A stretch of 64,000 nucleotides of DNA from Platycnemis pennipes (Eukaryota > Arthropoda > Insecta > Odonata > Platycnemididae), in NCBI GenBank assembly GCA_933228895.1, contig OW121847.1:82811656-82875655 (forward strand). Direction: 5' to 3'. Shown piece by piece: positions 45,822 through 58,535 of the stretch (position 1 is the stretch's first letter; every line of letters begins with the position of its first letter). The translations under genes were made by a program, and so were the position numbers. Under the pieces are notes generated by a model. The model was not told the origin of the DNA. It made no database searches and saw only the letters and a list, made by a program, of their open reading frames with translations.

Positions 45822-46142
45822 CATCATCATCATTGGTCAACAATCCTAAATTTGGTTTGACGCAGATTTACATTCGATTCTTCTATCGGCCAACCTTTTC
45901 ATTGTGACGTAATTCTTCTCTTTTACATCCTTCACAACCTGTTCCATGTATCTCATGCGAGGCCTGCCTTTTTCAATCTTCCCGTTCACTTTTCCCTCGA
46001 TGATAGTCTTCATCAGGCCATCGTGTCTTCAGATATAGCCGATTAAGTTGTCCCTTCTTCTTTTTAGAGTTGTTAGCAGACTTCTCTCCCACTCTTCTTA
46101 GGACTTCCTCGTTACTTACTCGGTCGATCCATTTAATCTTCA
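45822..46142 (-). mobile_element. RTE/jockey-like LINE, 3' end with (GAT)n tail
   Basis: The minus strand begins KIKWIDRVSNEEVLRRVGE, the conserved C-terminal motif. It decays through GRPRMRY-like sequence to the terminus, ending in a (GAT)n run (45822-45837). Same family as the disrupted host LINE. Confidence 0.78.
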
Positions 46143-47690
46143 TTCCCACCCAAATTCATGTATACTATGTGTTCTAACTGCCATTGTCGCACCACTCTTG
46201 AATTAAATCTAAATCCTTGCTAAGCGATTCCCTGTCTTCTTCATTTGATATACCCCTGTACACTACCACATCTATGCAAATATTCTAAGCTTACTATTAA
46301 CTACGGTACGTACATCTACATAATAGCCTGCAAGCCACCACAAGGGTGTGTGGCAGGGGGGTACCTGGTTCGTTTATGTATAAAAGAAATAGAAGCGGAC
46401 ATATTACGCTACCGTGAAGAACTTCCGGTGTTACTTTGATTATATCCCACGTCATACCATCACCGTTTTTAAAAATAGGTGTAAAGTTAGCTTCTTTCCA
46501 ATCCTTGGGTACTATGTTGTTCGTTAGTGTTTAATTGAATATTATTTCTAGATAGGGGCTATTTCAGAAGGTAATGTTTTATATACTCTGGAAGGAATTT
46601 GATCGGGACCTGGTGATTTGTTTTTACTAATGTTTTTTAACTGGTGCTCTATTCCGCAACATGAAATTGTTATTTCGGGCATAGGTTCACTGAAAGTGTT
46701 CGGCGGTGTTTCGACTGTGTTGTGTGGCGAAGAGTTGAATACGCTTTGGAAGGTGTTTAAATAATTGGCTTTTTCTAAATTGCTGGTGACTCCAATTCCT
46801 GCATCGCTTTTAAGTGTGTGCACTGTGGACCTATTTCCCAGAAGCACACATGATAATCTAGATATTCTCCTAACATCTTGCTCTGGAAATTGTGATAACA
46901 TTTTCCTACACCATTTCCTTGACAATGCTCTTTATTTTTTATAGTTTTGAACTAACTCATTTTTTCCTCTACCGATAGACACTGTCCTGCATTCTTCATC
47001 CCAGTGTTGCATACCCTTTGTCGCTTTAGTGATTTCCTAACCTCCACGTTATTCCACCTTGGCTCTATGTTATCACATATCAATTTACTTGGTATTTATT
47101 TGTTAACTGCTTTACCGGTGACCTCCAGAAATTCCCTCCACGAATCCTTCGTATCTAATCTTTTGCTTTGTTTGATAAATATATTAAACGATTCCCTTAA
47201 TTCCTCTTTCATACCGTCGTAATTAGCCTTGCCAAATAAGTATACCTTCCTCCTTGGTTTATAATGTCTTTCAACAGCTATAACAAATTTCACATGCATT
47301 ATTTTATGATCACTAATTCCTGTGACTGTAACTATATTTAGAACTTTTTCGGGTGTATTTGTTGCTAATAAGTCTAGAATGTGTTTCCCCTGGTCGGTTC
47401 TGTTACTAGCTGTTGTAAAGAATGTGACGTAAAGGTGTTCAATAGTGATTCGTAGAGTTCCTTATCCTTACCTCCTGTTATAAAACTACACGTATTCCAG
47501 TCTATCATTCATCCGAGAAAGTAATGTTCCTATCTCTGACTCTAGTTCCATTAAACAATTGACATCTGAATCCGGTGACCTGTAGTAGGCACCTACATAT
47601 ATCCTTTTCGTGCTATTACTTTTACTTTTAACGGAACACCAAATACTTTCTATATTGCGTAAGATCTCTTCTACTGACATACATCTACAT
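46143..47690 (-). mobile_element. family B-like LINE, endonuclease-RT linker and RT start
   Basis: Minus strand, partly decayed. From the 5' side: VEEILRNIESIWCSVKSKSN and GAYYRSPDSDVNCLMELES (end of the APE-type endonuclease), then VIAVERHYKPRRKVYLFGKA, WREFLEVTGKAVNKYIPSKL, SRLSCVLLGNRSTVHTLKSD and KNKSPGPDQIPSRVYKTLPS (start of the RT domain). It continues in broken frames to the FADD region. A 50-nt LINE tail is inserted at 46310-46359. It is the most 5' LINE sequence of this family in the window. Confidence 0.82.
46310..46359 (-). mobile_element. about 50-nt LINE tail inserted in another LINE
   Basis: Only the complement of the 3' end (TACATCTACATAATAGCCTG through GTGTGTGGCAGGGG) is present. 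GGTAC precedes (46305-46309) and follows (46360-46364), matching the single GGTACC in the intact copy near 4473. It is an extreme 5' truncation. Confidence 0.8.
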
Positions 47691-48245
47691 AATCCTAGCC
47701 ACCATAAAGTTGTGTGGCAGGGTTTGATTTCTCACCAAAAATGCACTACCTAAAATGCATAAAAAATATTAGTATTCATATACTTGCCAAACTTAACTAT
47801 TTAAAAGAGATAAAAATAGCGAAGTAAGCATGCAAAAACATGCTGTAAGTTGGGGTACCTTCAAGTCCTTACACCTACGCTAAACATTGATTCACTCGTA
47901 TTGGACATATTTACCGCTATTCATATCCTTGATTGTACGAGGAAAAAAGTACATTTTGAATCTGTCAGTTCGGCAATCAATTTCTCTAATTTTGTGATTA
48001 TGGTCCAGTCTGCCATAGTCAGTTGGGGTTCGCAAAATATTTTTAACGTCATCACTGAAAATATGGTCTTGGAATTTGTTTAAGAGATTAAGTCTTAATT
48101 TCAACCTGCGATCTGACAATGATTCCCACTTTGATTTATTTAATACACTGGTTACGCTAATAAGGTTATCGTACCGTCCCTTTACAAATCTTGCCGATAT
48201 TCGCAGCACACGTTCATGTTCATTATTTAGACCGATATTTAAGAT
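47681..48245 (-). mobile_element. family A LINE, 3' fragment
   Basis: Minus strand. It reads RISARFVKGRYDNLISVTS, LRTPTDYGRLDHNHKIREID and FPRTIKDMNSGKYVQYE, then 3' UTR to 47681. One frame runs from 48209 to 47892 with little damage. Confidence 0.85.
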
Positions 48246-48815
48246 AGTAAGAATTTTGCAGTTATAACTCTGTGGTCACTGATCCATCAACTGTGTCAAT
48301 CATTGTCACTTGTTATGGGATATTGGTTGCCAGTAAATCAAGAATGTTATCCCCATTTATTAGGTGCTGTAGCTAATTGTTGTAGGGAGTTATTGGAGAA
48401 TACATCTATTAGGATCTCACAGATATCCTTGTCCCTTCCTCCAGCTTTGAAGCAGTAAGTTCTCCAGTCTATTGATGGTGATTTGAAATCTCCACCTATT
48501 ATTATACTACGCTTACTGTTACGGGACGTTATAGAATTTATCTGCTTTCCCAGTTCTAATATTGTGTAAATATCAGTGTTTGAGGGCCTATAGAATGCGC
48601 AGACAGGTATTGATTTGGATTTAAGTCATCTTAATGAACACCAAACACATTCCAAGGGGTTGCCTGGGAATATTACTGCTTTTCTAATGATTGAATTGAA
48701 AATTTCGGAAAAAACACCTCTGGAATATTTCATATGTGATATGTGTGATGTGTTCTTCGAAAGCCAGTTTTCTGCGCATACTATTATATCTGCATCAGTA
48801 CATTGTATCTACTAG
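48246..48815 (-). mobile_element. LINE APE endonuclease fragment
   Basis: The minus strand reads IIVCAENWLSKNTSHISH, RGVFSEIFNSIIRKAVIF, VCAFYRPSNTDIY, then IIIGGDFKSPSIDWRTY and SDHRVITAKF. The GGDFN-like and SDH boxes are those of apurinic-type endonucleases of LINEs. It may be the upstream part of a family A copy. Stops are present. Confidence 0.75.
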
Positions 48816-48954
48816 TCTACTACAGCTAACAATCCAGCATGGAGGGTAGTGTATATTTGATGAATCGTATGTTTTTGAGACATCTCGGCCTTTATGTCTA
48901 CGAAATGTTTAGAAGAAGATAATCTTACTTATAGTTGTAGACAGCAGTGGCTTT

Positions 48955-49539
48955 CATAGTAAGGGTGCAATCGGAATAGGACATTTCTTAGGTTTTACAA
49001 CAATCCTTAAATTTTATCGCACAACGTCGTTCAAAAAACATACTTAATCGTCTCTTCGCGTATTATACGATAAACATCACAAATGTGGGTAAAAGTTTTA
49101 AACTTTTTCATTGCATATTGAACTGCAAACGGTCAACTTCTGAGGTTGGACTTCCCGCGGCGATGGTCGTCCGCTGCTATCCCTGTGCTCTCTCACCATT
49201 TCTCCGGCGATCTGCTGGGTTGCCAAATATCTATAGGGAACATCGTACTTTTTTCAATAATCATTAAATTTTATCGCACAATGCCGTTCAAAAAACCTAC
49301 TTAGTCGTATCTTCGCCAGCTATGCGATAAACATGATACTTTCGGGTTAAAGTTATAAACTTTTAAATTGCATATTTAACTGCAAATGGTCAACTTCTGT
49401 GGTGGGGCCTCCTGCAGTGAGGGTTGGGTCCATACGAGTCTCGAACTCGAGGAAGGGTCTTGGATTAGCTGCTTCGAGAGGTTGGACCTTACTAATGACG
49501 GTCTGACCGTCGGTCCTCCCCATGAGAGCGACTTTAACC
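48955..49539 (-). repeat. right arm of the long-inverted-repeat element
   Basis: The inverted counterpart of 41380-41931, including both internal direct repeats. Relative to the left arm it has an insertion of about 12 bp near 49485-49500 and about 23 extra bp near 48975-49010. Confidence 0.88.
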
Positions 49540-49547
49540 TAAAAAAG

Positions 49548-50432
49548 AAAGGAGTGAGACAAGCTTGTGCACTATTTTGCGTAATTATTAATGTGTACAT
49601 CTGAAAAGTCATTAAAGAAACCAAAGGAAAGACTTCAGGGCTAAATATCCAAGGAAAAATTTAACTTGCTTTGATTCGTCGATTGGAGAGCGATCATGTC
49701 AGAGACAGAAAAAGATCTAAGTAAGACTAATTAACTTAGAAAAGATATTGACCAGTTATCGCTTGAATGCCAATAAAAACAAAATAAGTGGCATGCAGTA
49801 GAAGATAAGAGGCCAAGACCAATTTTAAATTTGGAAAGCAAAAGCTAGAAGAGGTGAGCGATTATTGTTATTTAGGAAGCCGATCTAGCGATTGGTGGAG
49901 CAAAGAGAAAATAGCAACTGCAATAGCCTAGGCGAAGAGGGTATTCTACTGAAAGAAGAATCTACTCTCAGCTGGAGACGCAAGATAAGAAAACACTTCA
50001 TTAGAACTGAAATCTAGAGCACTATTCTTTAAGACAGTAAGGCGAGGACGATAACAGCAGTAGAGAAGTCAAGGCTGGAAGTACTCGAAATGTGGTGCAA
50101 CAGAAATATGATGAAAATAAAATGGACCGACCGAGTGACTAAGGAAGAAATTCGAAGAAGAAAATGGGAGAAAGAGAGGTCTGCTGAAAATATTGTAAAG
50201 AATTCGGAACAACTTAATTGGCCATATCTGGAGACATAAGGCCTGATGAAGAAAATTCTCAAGGGCAAAGTGAATGGGAATAATGGAAAAGGAATGTTTC
50301 GCATGTGTGTACAGAACAAGTTATTGAGGATGTGAAGGAGAAGAATTATGGTAATATGAAGAGGTTATCCGGGAGGAGAATCGAGTGGAGAGCTGCCTCA
50401 AACCAATCTTAGATGACGATATTGATGAATTT
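49548..50432 (+). mobile_element. RTE/jockey-like LINE, right half of the disrupted copy
   Basis: Continues from 41379: GVRQACALFCVIINVYI, KVIKETKGKTSGLNIQGK, then in broken frames LEEVSDYCYLGSRSSDWW, SLELKSRALFFKTV, NLIGHIWRH and RAASNQS, ending in GATGACGATATTGATG. Numerous stops and frameshifts. The catalytic FADD region is degraded (around 49670-49700). Confidence 0.8.
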
Positions 50433-50439
50433 ACTAAGC

Positions 50440-53400
50440 TCTGTCGCAAGCGTTATTTTGAGCATGAATTACATATTTTGCACCCGAATATTACAACAAC
50501 AAATTATCCTCTCCCCCTAAGGTAAAATATCTTCAAGCTGAAAAATATTAAGGGGTTAACTCAGTTGTTTTGTCGGTATTGAGACTAACAATAAGTGTAG
50601 ACCTGAAAAAATATGAGCTCTTTAAACTTCACTCCCTTTAAATACTTTAAATATTCACCGATCAAACCGAAAAGAGAACGAACGAGGTAAGGGTAATAAA
50701 ACTATATTTCAAGATGATCATTTTGTGTTTCTGTCGCCCTTACAACAAAAGTAGACAGGCTATTCAGGCATTTCATTCAGCTAATTATTCTGCCCAAATA
50801 ACGTGAGATTTCAGACGAAATCATTCGCATATTTTCCGCCAACATCATTTCGGGAGCGATGGTATAACTTACCAGGGAACTACCTAGATTTCGTTAAATC
50901 CAACGTACATGTTTCACTGCATTAAAAAAGCAGCATTATTAATAAAGTTTCATACTTGTTACATGTAACCATTTCATGTTATCGTCATTTTTTTTCTCCG
51001 GCAATCTCTTTTACACAACATAATGACATCGATGGAATTCAGAATTCGACGAATTTAATCAAATCGCCTTAAAAACTGAACTTCGACTACTACGATTTTA
51101 GTATTAACCATCAGTATTCATGATAAACACTAAAAATAACCAAATGCCAACAGCCGCACTGAATGAGTTAGCTTGGCAGTGTCATTTCCGAACGTTTCCT
51201 TTCATTTTTTCTAATTCCTAAAATAATGAGTCATAACCCATTTTGGGTGACAAATTTTAAATTTGAACGTCCATTCTCGGCTTCTATTTACGCGAGCAAT
51301 AGTTAACATGTCATAAAGCCAACCTTTTCAAATTTTAAACTTGGCGCGAGATGTGGCGCAGAAATTGAACCGTACTCCTGGGAAAAATAATTATATGAAC
51401 CTCTATCCACTATCCCAAAGTGAAAAACTACAGATTTTAAAACACGCTTTAATTATTTACCCCTGATATCTGATATAAGTCAGTATATACCTATTCTGGT
51501 AAAGGATAATAAGTTGAAACGGTTCTACGAAAGAGGCTGGCAGGGACGCACCTGGGAAAATTTATTGAACACGCCTCAGTGGAGACTATCGTGCGAATAG
51601 GCGGGACAAGAATTGAGTCACCTCTCCAGACTGTTTATGATATCTGCACAAAATATTTTTGTTTTGAATCCAACCAAACCATAAAAAAAAACATATACTA
51701 ATATCATCGAAGTAGTTCCAAATATTTTGTGTAATTAATTTAAGGCAGTGAGCTATAACTACATAGTTGATGTAATCCTGCCCTAGATTTATGAAAACAC
51801 GGAACATTTTATAAATGCTTATTAACACAAAACTGCTTTAAAAACATGAAGGTCCATATGATTACGCACGCTTCTTCTGGTGGTAGGGCATAACGAATTT
51901 TGATTTTAAAAAGGCGTTCGGGCATTATTTCCATAAAATCTAAGTGAATTACACTTCCAAGAAGCTGCTACGGTTAATGCCATTTGCGATTTCAAAAGCA
52001 TTTACTTCAAGTTTAACGACGATGATGACATTAAATAAAATGTGATGAGCATCAGATTGTACTCACTTCCACTCCCATGGCACCTCCACAGGTGCTTGCT
52101 GAAGAAAAGCTAAACTGAAGCAGCTTGTAGCCACAACTCAGAGTTTTATCATTTATTAGGAACAGTATTGCATTGTGGGTGTACGGCTTATTTCAATAGT
52201 TTATGATGATTTTCGTTGCAAAATATTTTATCTAAGCCTAATTATGGATTTCAAGATCTACGGAAAAACGCAGAAATACAATTTTGCTACTGATAACAAT
52301 GCAAGATTTAGAATTTCATGTAGAAAATAAATTGCTCGAATTTGTTCAACGTTTGAGCTGAAAGCTACCCAGGGCGATTCAGGACCTGGTAGCTTCAGTA
52401 TGATGAAATATAATAAAGATTTATTTTGATGTTCATTTTGGCTCAGAAAAAAAGAATAGACAATTGGTCTCAATCATGTTAGTGGGTTGAGAGGCCTTTC
52501 ACCAGGCTAACGTGGAATATATTAGCCCCTTCATCCCTTTTAATGACTCAATGACAAAAACGACCTCGAACTCTTCATCTGCTCCAGCGAATACGCTCCC
52601 GTCCCACCTCCTCTTCAATGAACATTCTTTATTTTCCATTCGTGGACCCGGATTTATTCCGAGCGACACCTTCCTCCGCTCAATTTCGTCTTGTTAAACG
52701 ACGAGCCCTCCGAATTCTTTTCATCCCACGCGCGCAAACCTCTGGGGCGAAAAGAGACCGTTGGAAGGTCTCGGTCGCACAGGGAAAGGTCCCGCCGGGG
52801 AATCGGGGTCGGATGGAAGGGGAATGTCATTAAGACTCATTCTCCCTCTCCCCCACTCTGAAAGGCCGAACCATAGTTTACCAAGAGGATTAACAGGGGG
52901 AGAGAGGACTCAGCTGGACTGCACATGCAAGCTATGTTCCCAACGTGTCCTCCCTTAGTTGGTGTGTCTCTGGCGCTAGCGACTGACGGTACACGCCAAT
53001 GACGCTGCATAATAAGGAGCAAGCACCAATCGTGGATAGAGAGGAAGGGAAGGATTTCAATTTAGGAGAGGGTGACTTGAAAACTGAGATCGCTAGCGAT
53101 CACCCAGGTGCACGTGCGTCTCATTATTCGTCGATTAAGTCTGGGAGAAAGGTAGACAAACGAAGAAGTTCCAGGAAGGGAAGGAAGGAAAGTTGGTCCG
53201 GTGGTAGATTGGAAAAGATGAGCTATGCAGATTTTGTAGGTAAAAGGTTGGTCTCGAAAACCGTGACAGAGGAATGAATAGGAAGTAGGTGGGGAAGAGG
53301 GAGAAAGGAAATAAATTTGGCGATGGTACTTGTAGGGAAGGGAAACATGCCGTGCTGATCAAAGGAAATGTTCACATAAAACTCTATCTCGGTAAGATAT

Positions 53401-53640
53401 TCTGTAAGATATCTTCTGTAGTGGTATTTCTGTAAAAGTTTGTTTCAGTAAATTTCTTGAAAGTAAATGTGTCTCTCAATTGTGTAGTAGCCTACGTCAC
53501 TATTCCGTAACATACTTTCTCAAATAAACAATAATAACAATTTCTTAGAAGTATGCATGGAAATAAAATCTGTTTTATGGGAATGCGAGCTTTTTATAGC
53601 TTACGAGAGAATATGATCATCTCTTTTTTAACCTCATGAT
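50440..53640. other. unassigned stretch
   Basis: No supported gene. AT-rich up to about 52500, then a moderately GC-rich section (52560-53300) with motif-free open frames on both strands. Confidence 0.3.
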
Positions 53641-53659
53641 GGCCAAGGACTAAATAGAA

Positions 53660-53945
53660 TAACATCATCATAAGTCAACAATCCGAAGATTAGTTTGACG
53701 AGGCTCTCCACTCGATTTTAATACCGGCAAATGTCATCATGTATATATGATTCTACTGTTTTACATCCTTCACCAAATGCTCCACATACTTCACGCGACT
53801 CTTTCCTCTTCCATTCTTCCCATTCACTTTTCCCTCGAGAATTGTCATCATCGGCTCATCATGACTCAAGGTATGGGCGATTGAGTCGCCTCTTCTTCTT
53901 TTCAATGTTTTCAGCAGACTTCTCTTTACTCCCTCTCTTCATCCA
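53660..53945 (-). mobile_element. RTE/jockey-like LINE, 3' end fragment
   Basis: The minus strand matches the ends at 37.9 and 45.8 kb: SKEKSAENIEKKKRR-like sequence near 53910, then the family's HDEPM and KGRKRVK equivalents. The terminus is near the ATCATCAT run at 53663. Only decayed coding remains. Confidence 0.7.
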
Positions 53946-53949
53946 GTAA

Positions 53950-56900
53950 AACATATCACTCGAAACAGACACATTTATGTTCATCCATGTCAGTTCACGA
54001 AGCACTACAAGTAATACTGGGGTGCTGATCGTAATCTCTCTCCTAATTAACCTCCTCATGGTACTGGAAGATCTTACATCGTCCCAAAAGATATGCCGCT
54101 TGAGTCAGGATATAACTTCAACAAGAAAAAAGAATATTTATTCAACAGATAAGAATTCCTTCGACAGAATGAATACTAAACATTTCATTTTCTACAAAAT
54201 ATCTACATCGAGTCACCAGATGGGTAACTCGGTAGTTATTGCCAACTGCTTTTATCTTGGCCCAGGCATCCAAACTGGAGATCCGTTAAACATGCACTGA
54301 CGACTTTGGAGATGATATACCTATTGACATATATTATGAAGCTGTACTGGATTTTTGACCTAGATCCATTTGGAACTGTCTCAGTAAGATCAAAGTCTCA
54401 AATAGATGCCCTAAAATTGATAGCTTATATAATAGCAGTATTTAACAAGGCTAGATTTAGTTCCCTTCACCGCTTCCAATGAATAAATTATTGCTTTGGG
54501 TATTATGGGGTCCATGACCCCTCAAGCGGTTAAAGTCAATGCTCTTTACACAGCACTCATGTAAAGTCCGGTATATAACTGATATGGCACATACGAGAGT
54601 CGATCCTGGGCCCTAGGGATAGGAGGCCAGCACTCTTGCAACCCACGTACCTTATTCCCTCTTTAAATCCATGAGGGGTCTTATGCTGAAGCAATAAATA
54701 AAAACTCCAAGACCTTTTTTCCGGCCAGATTTCCCTCTAAATCCACATTTAGCGTGATCCGATGACATGAATGACCCTTTCCAGTGCATAAGTCACGCGA
54801 AGCCAATTTCCACGCGTTTACACCTTATCTGTCCCCCAGTCCTTTTCCCGCAAGGTAAGGTGTTATGCGGTGTTTCCCTCCAACCTATCGTAGGACCTTC
54901 CCCCACTATTACTCATTCATGCAGCCCCTTCCATTATGGATTTCTCACAAAAGATCCGCCCACGCCGTAATCACAAAGTATTAATTTAAGGGAGCCAAGT
55001 GGGGACAAACCAGATTCCACTTCTTTCTTTATGCGTAATCGTGCGTCAGTCGGGCAACGGGCCTGCGGCCAATTCCGAATCAAGACCGCAAGTGAACGTT
55101 CAGCGTCAAATGCAGTGGTCGGTGGGAGTTATTTCTCCTTTTTTTTTTGTTCGCAAGTTTTAAGAGTCGTTCATCATCATCCGATTTTCAGACCTTAAAA
55201 CATTTAAATCGTATGTCCACTGTTCCCACCACTTGAAATCATTGGAAAGGGAGTGAGTATTCGTAGTTTCTCAAGCATTCATGATGATATTCACGAACGT
55301 ACTTTCGGGGTTATGGTATCCGGAATTTACGCCCACTATTGAAATCCTATAATTTTGAACCTACATATTATTAAACTGCAAATCCTAATATTGCTGTAAA
55401 ATTTATTATGCTACATTCGTAAAAGGAGGTCTACCTTAAATTAATATTGAAGGTGCGTTGCAATAGGGATAAGAATTAGAAAATTAGGTTGCAATAGGAA
55501 CAAGATAATTCACGAAGTAGATTACCGGGTTTCTACTTTTTATATTTTTTTGGGGGAAATGTTTTAATGCATAAAAAAACTGGCAATATACATAGAGATA
55601 GGAAAGTTTTTGATCAGTCCATTCCATTAATTCTGATTTTTACGTCATTTACGGTTCAACGGATTTTTAAGGGGAAATTATTTTTGCCGGATATTCAAGA
55701 CATTTATTTCTTCAAAAATTATTTATTAGCTAAAACATGAGCATTCGATGATATAATGTCTATAAACTTAAATTACCAATCAGTACAAGGGACTGTTTGA
55801 AAGATGGACACCATAAGTATTCCACCAATATTTCCGTGGTCGCTGCAGTTAAGGATACTTCTAGCGATTCTTATAATTATCAGGAAAAATATTCCTCTAA
55901 ATAATCTACATCACCGACGCGTTTCGAACCAGAAACCTTGGCATGGGTACTAAGCATTTAAACTCTTAAAAATCTACACTGAAATGATTACAACAGCTTA
56001 CCACTTTTCTCTGTTAATACCATAACTTATGTCTTCATCAATATCTTTTTGCTCGCATTAATATTCTTATGATTTAATATTCACTAAATAAAAAGTACTT
56101 TAAGTGCAAGAGATTGAAATGAAGTTCATAATTCGAAGTCCGATCAATGATGTCGAACTGAGAAAGCGTCCATGATAAAGATACCACTTATGCATTTTTG
56201 GTTACTGCTAGAGACAAGGCAGCAGTATGTGAAAGTATTGACCAACCTCAACGGGGGAATCAGAGAGGCACCTCAAATGCCGGGGATTACTCCTCATCAA
56301 AATTTAACTATGTTGCGTTCCTTGCGCTGTATTACAATGTACTTACAAAAATGGGTGATGGGATATTCACTTTGGCATTTTAGAAAGGTAATCACTGTAC
56401 TATGTGGGTATATTAGGATTACAGCGTGCTAGAAGGGTTGCTGCTAGACTTGCAACATTAAAGGTGACAAAGCCACTACAAACTGGGCTACCTTCATATA
56501 CGCCTATCTTTCCCATATTTATACCAGCCTATCAAACTTGACCACTAGATATGAAAACCAAGACAATTGTCATATTCAGCATTCTACCTCTCTTATCTTG
56601 TGCTTATAACCGAATCTTCCGTAAAATTATGGAGTTCTTCAAATTATTTTGATTTCAGTAGAAATAAAAAAACAGGATTTGAATTCATTTTAAAACATGC
56701 AACCTGTGCTTTAACCAAAGGTCTGTTAGTATTCACTAGTCAATTTTTTATTAGGCCTTGTGAATATAGCATAATTAACTAAACGTTATTATACAAACTT
56801 CGTTGAAGAAAATGGGGACATAAGTAGTAAGAAGTGCCTTTTTCCGTGAAAAATAAGTAACCATTTGCATTTAATCCGAGTTTATGGGGAGATAATTAGT

Positions 56901-58530
56901 CAGGATAGGTAACGTATGTACATACACCTTACGGTTTTTGCGCATCAGAATGAAAATAAAAGTGTGCAAACTGATATTGCATATTTGGAATATATGTTTT
57001 ATGAGATGAATGGAATGCCTGTCCCTGTTGACTTGCTTGCTTACTTGCTTACAATGGAAGTATTATCGTAACTATGTGAAGTTACAATACTTTTTAGGTG
57101 AATTTTGATGACCACAGTTAAACCACTATTTACTAGCACTAGAACTCACTTATGCCAAACATCTTTGCTTGCAGGGTACGACGAGGATGAACCGTGATTG
57201 TATGTCAATTCGTTTTTACATGCATTGTGTTCGGCAGCATATGGCAGGATAGTGATTTATGCATGAAGTAAGCAATGAGACGGCTTCGAAGCGCTGAGGG
57301 TGATACTCTAAGAAAGATTAACTGCAATCCATAATCTTAACCGCACAATCGCCATGGAGTCAAAGTCATTGCACCAGAGGGAGCAATACCAGAGGGTATT
57401 TTTATGAGAGAAAGTAATAACAGAGCAAAGAAAACTATTGCGCAAAGAAGGTGGAGTCCATTTTGTTCTACTTCGTTGGTTTTAGGGGGTTTAGACGGGA
57501 AGCAGGCGCACAATCTTTTGTTGGAAACACTAGTATAAACTGAAGCGAGCGATCCAAATTCTAAGAAATCGTCAAATTTTTTTGCTGTGACAAAACAATT
57601 GAGCATGCCTATTGACATTTTCCGATAAAAAAATTACGAGCGAGGAAAAATAACGCTAAAATTCTTATGTGATTGAGTAACATTCGGATAACGATGCTTA
57701 ACTCGTTGCCAATCAATGGATGGAATTGATTGTATATGCGTTTCTCAAGGAATTAACTGCTTCTCTGTTCCGAGAAAGTAGGAAATGGGGAACCAAGAAT
57801 GCTACAGGAATTTTCACTAACTTTTTCAAAATTATATACGTCTCTATTTCTTTGATCAATTTGATTCCAGGTTGTCCAATTTAAGTTATCCAGTAACCCT
57901 TGTCAGCGCATAAAAGACTCCAACTCAATATGTTCACTCCAGCAGTCGTTTAGCATTAAGTTTGGTAAAATGTTGTCAAACCTTCAACTGCGACCATAAC
58001 TATGAGCTGTTGACTATCTATCGCAGAGGCGGGTCCAAATTATATAGTTTTGTTGAAGTAATTTGAGTTAATCTCTATGCCTAGCAGTTTTTTCCTCCCT
58101 CCCTGCCATTTGTAGAGAAGTAATTTATGCGCTTATGGGAGCATCATCAACTACGACTATTCTAAATTTTAATCAGTCAACAGTATGCGTTTCAGAAGCA
58201 TTACTGCCGAATAAATTATAAAATTTCTAAATACTTACTCCTCGCTTACCGCTCATATTGCGATCATACCGCTGATCATGAAACATTGGTATTAAAGGGG
58301 GAAAAATGCACTTGCCCGACATTTGACACTTCTAAGTGATTACGCAGGGCTTGATTAATCATTAAAATAAGATATTCACAATTTGGCGAAATTAAATATT
58401 GATAGGGAAGGCAGATTCCATGACGTTCCAAGCGCTTATGTTCAGAGTGTGTTCATTACAAGATTAAAAAATCCATCAACACTTGCTTATTGTCCTATCT
58501 ATCTTAGTAAGTACGTCTCATAACACCCCG
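53950..58530. other. unassigned stretch with one SINE/MITE-like unit
   Basis: No supported gene. At about 54488-54705 the ends TTATTGCTT and AAGCAATAAA face each other around a minus-strand tRNA-like part (54585-54650), suggesting a small composite repeat. At 56198-56383 an open frame reading YAFLVTARDKAAVCES has no recognised family. The rest is AT-rich. Confidence 0.3.
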
Positions 58531-58535
58531 GATGG

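Larger units (their letters stand above)
41380..49539. mobile_element. 8.16-kb long-inverted-repeat (foldback-like) DNA transposon
   Basis: The outer ends are GGTTAAAGTCGCTCTC and its exact complement GAGAGCGACTTTAACC. A perfect 8-bp duplication TAAAAAAG flanks it (41372-41379 and 49540-49547). The arms are 41380-41931 and 48955-49539, near-identical inverted copies apart from small indels. The disrupted LINE continues on each side in matching order, proving a single insertion. The interior holds nested LINE fragments and no transposase I can recognise. An 8-bp duplication fits hAT, P/Galileo or Merlin types. Long repetitive arms favour a foldback/Galileo-like non-autonomous element, but the superfamily is unresolved. 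Confidence 0.88.

Noticed and set aside
49085..49267. 60-codon frame conserved with 41641-41823
   Set aside because: The conservation comes from the two transposon arms being inverted copies; no start context or family match.
55915..55975. Minus-strand GTTCGAAACGCGTC, again like the hammerhead 3' half
   Set aside because: The upstream sequence (AGTACCCATGCCAAGG) lacks CUGANGA.
56172..56432. Overlapping open frames as a small gene
   Set aside because: Two frames of similar length overlap, with no family match and no splice or polyadenylation context.
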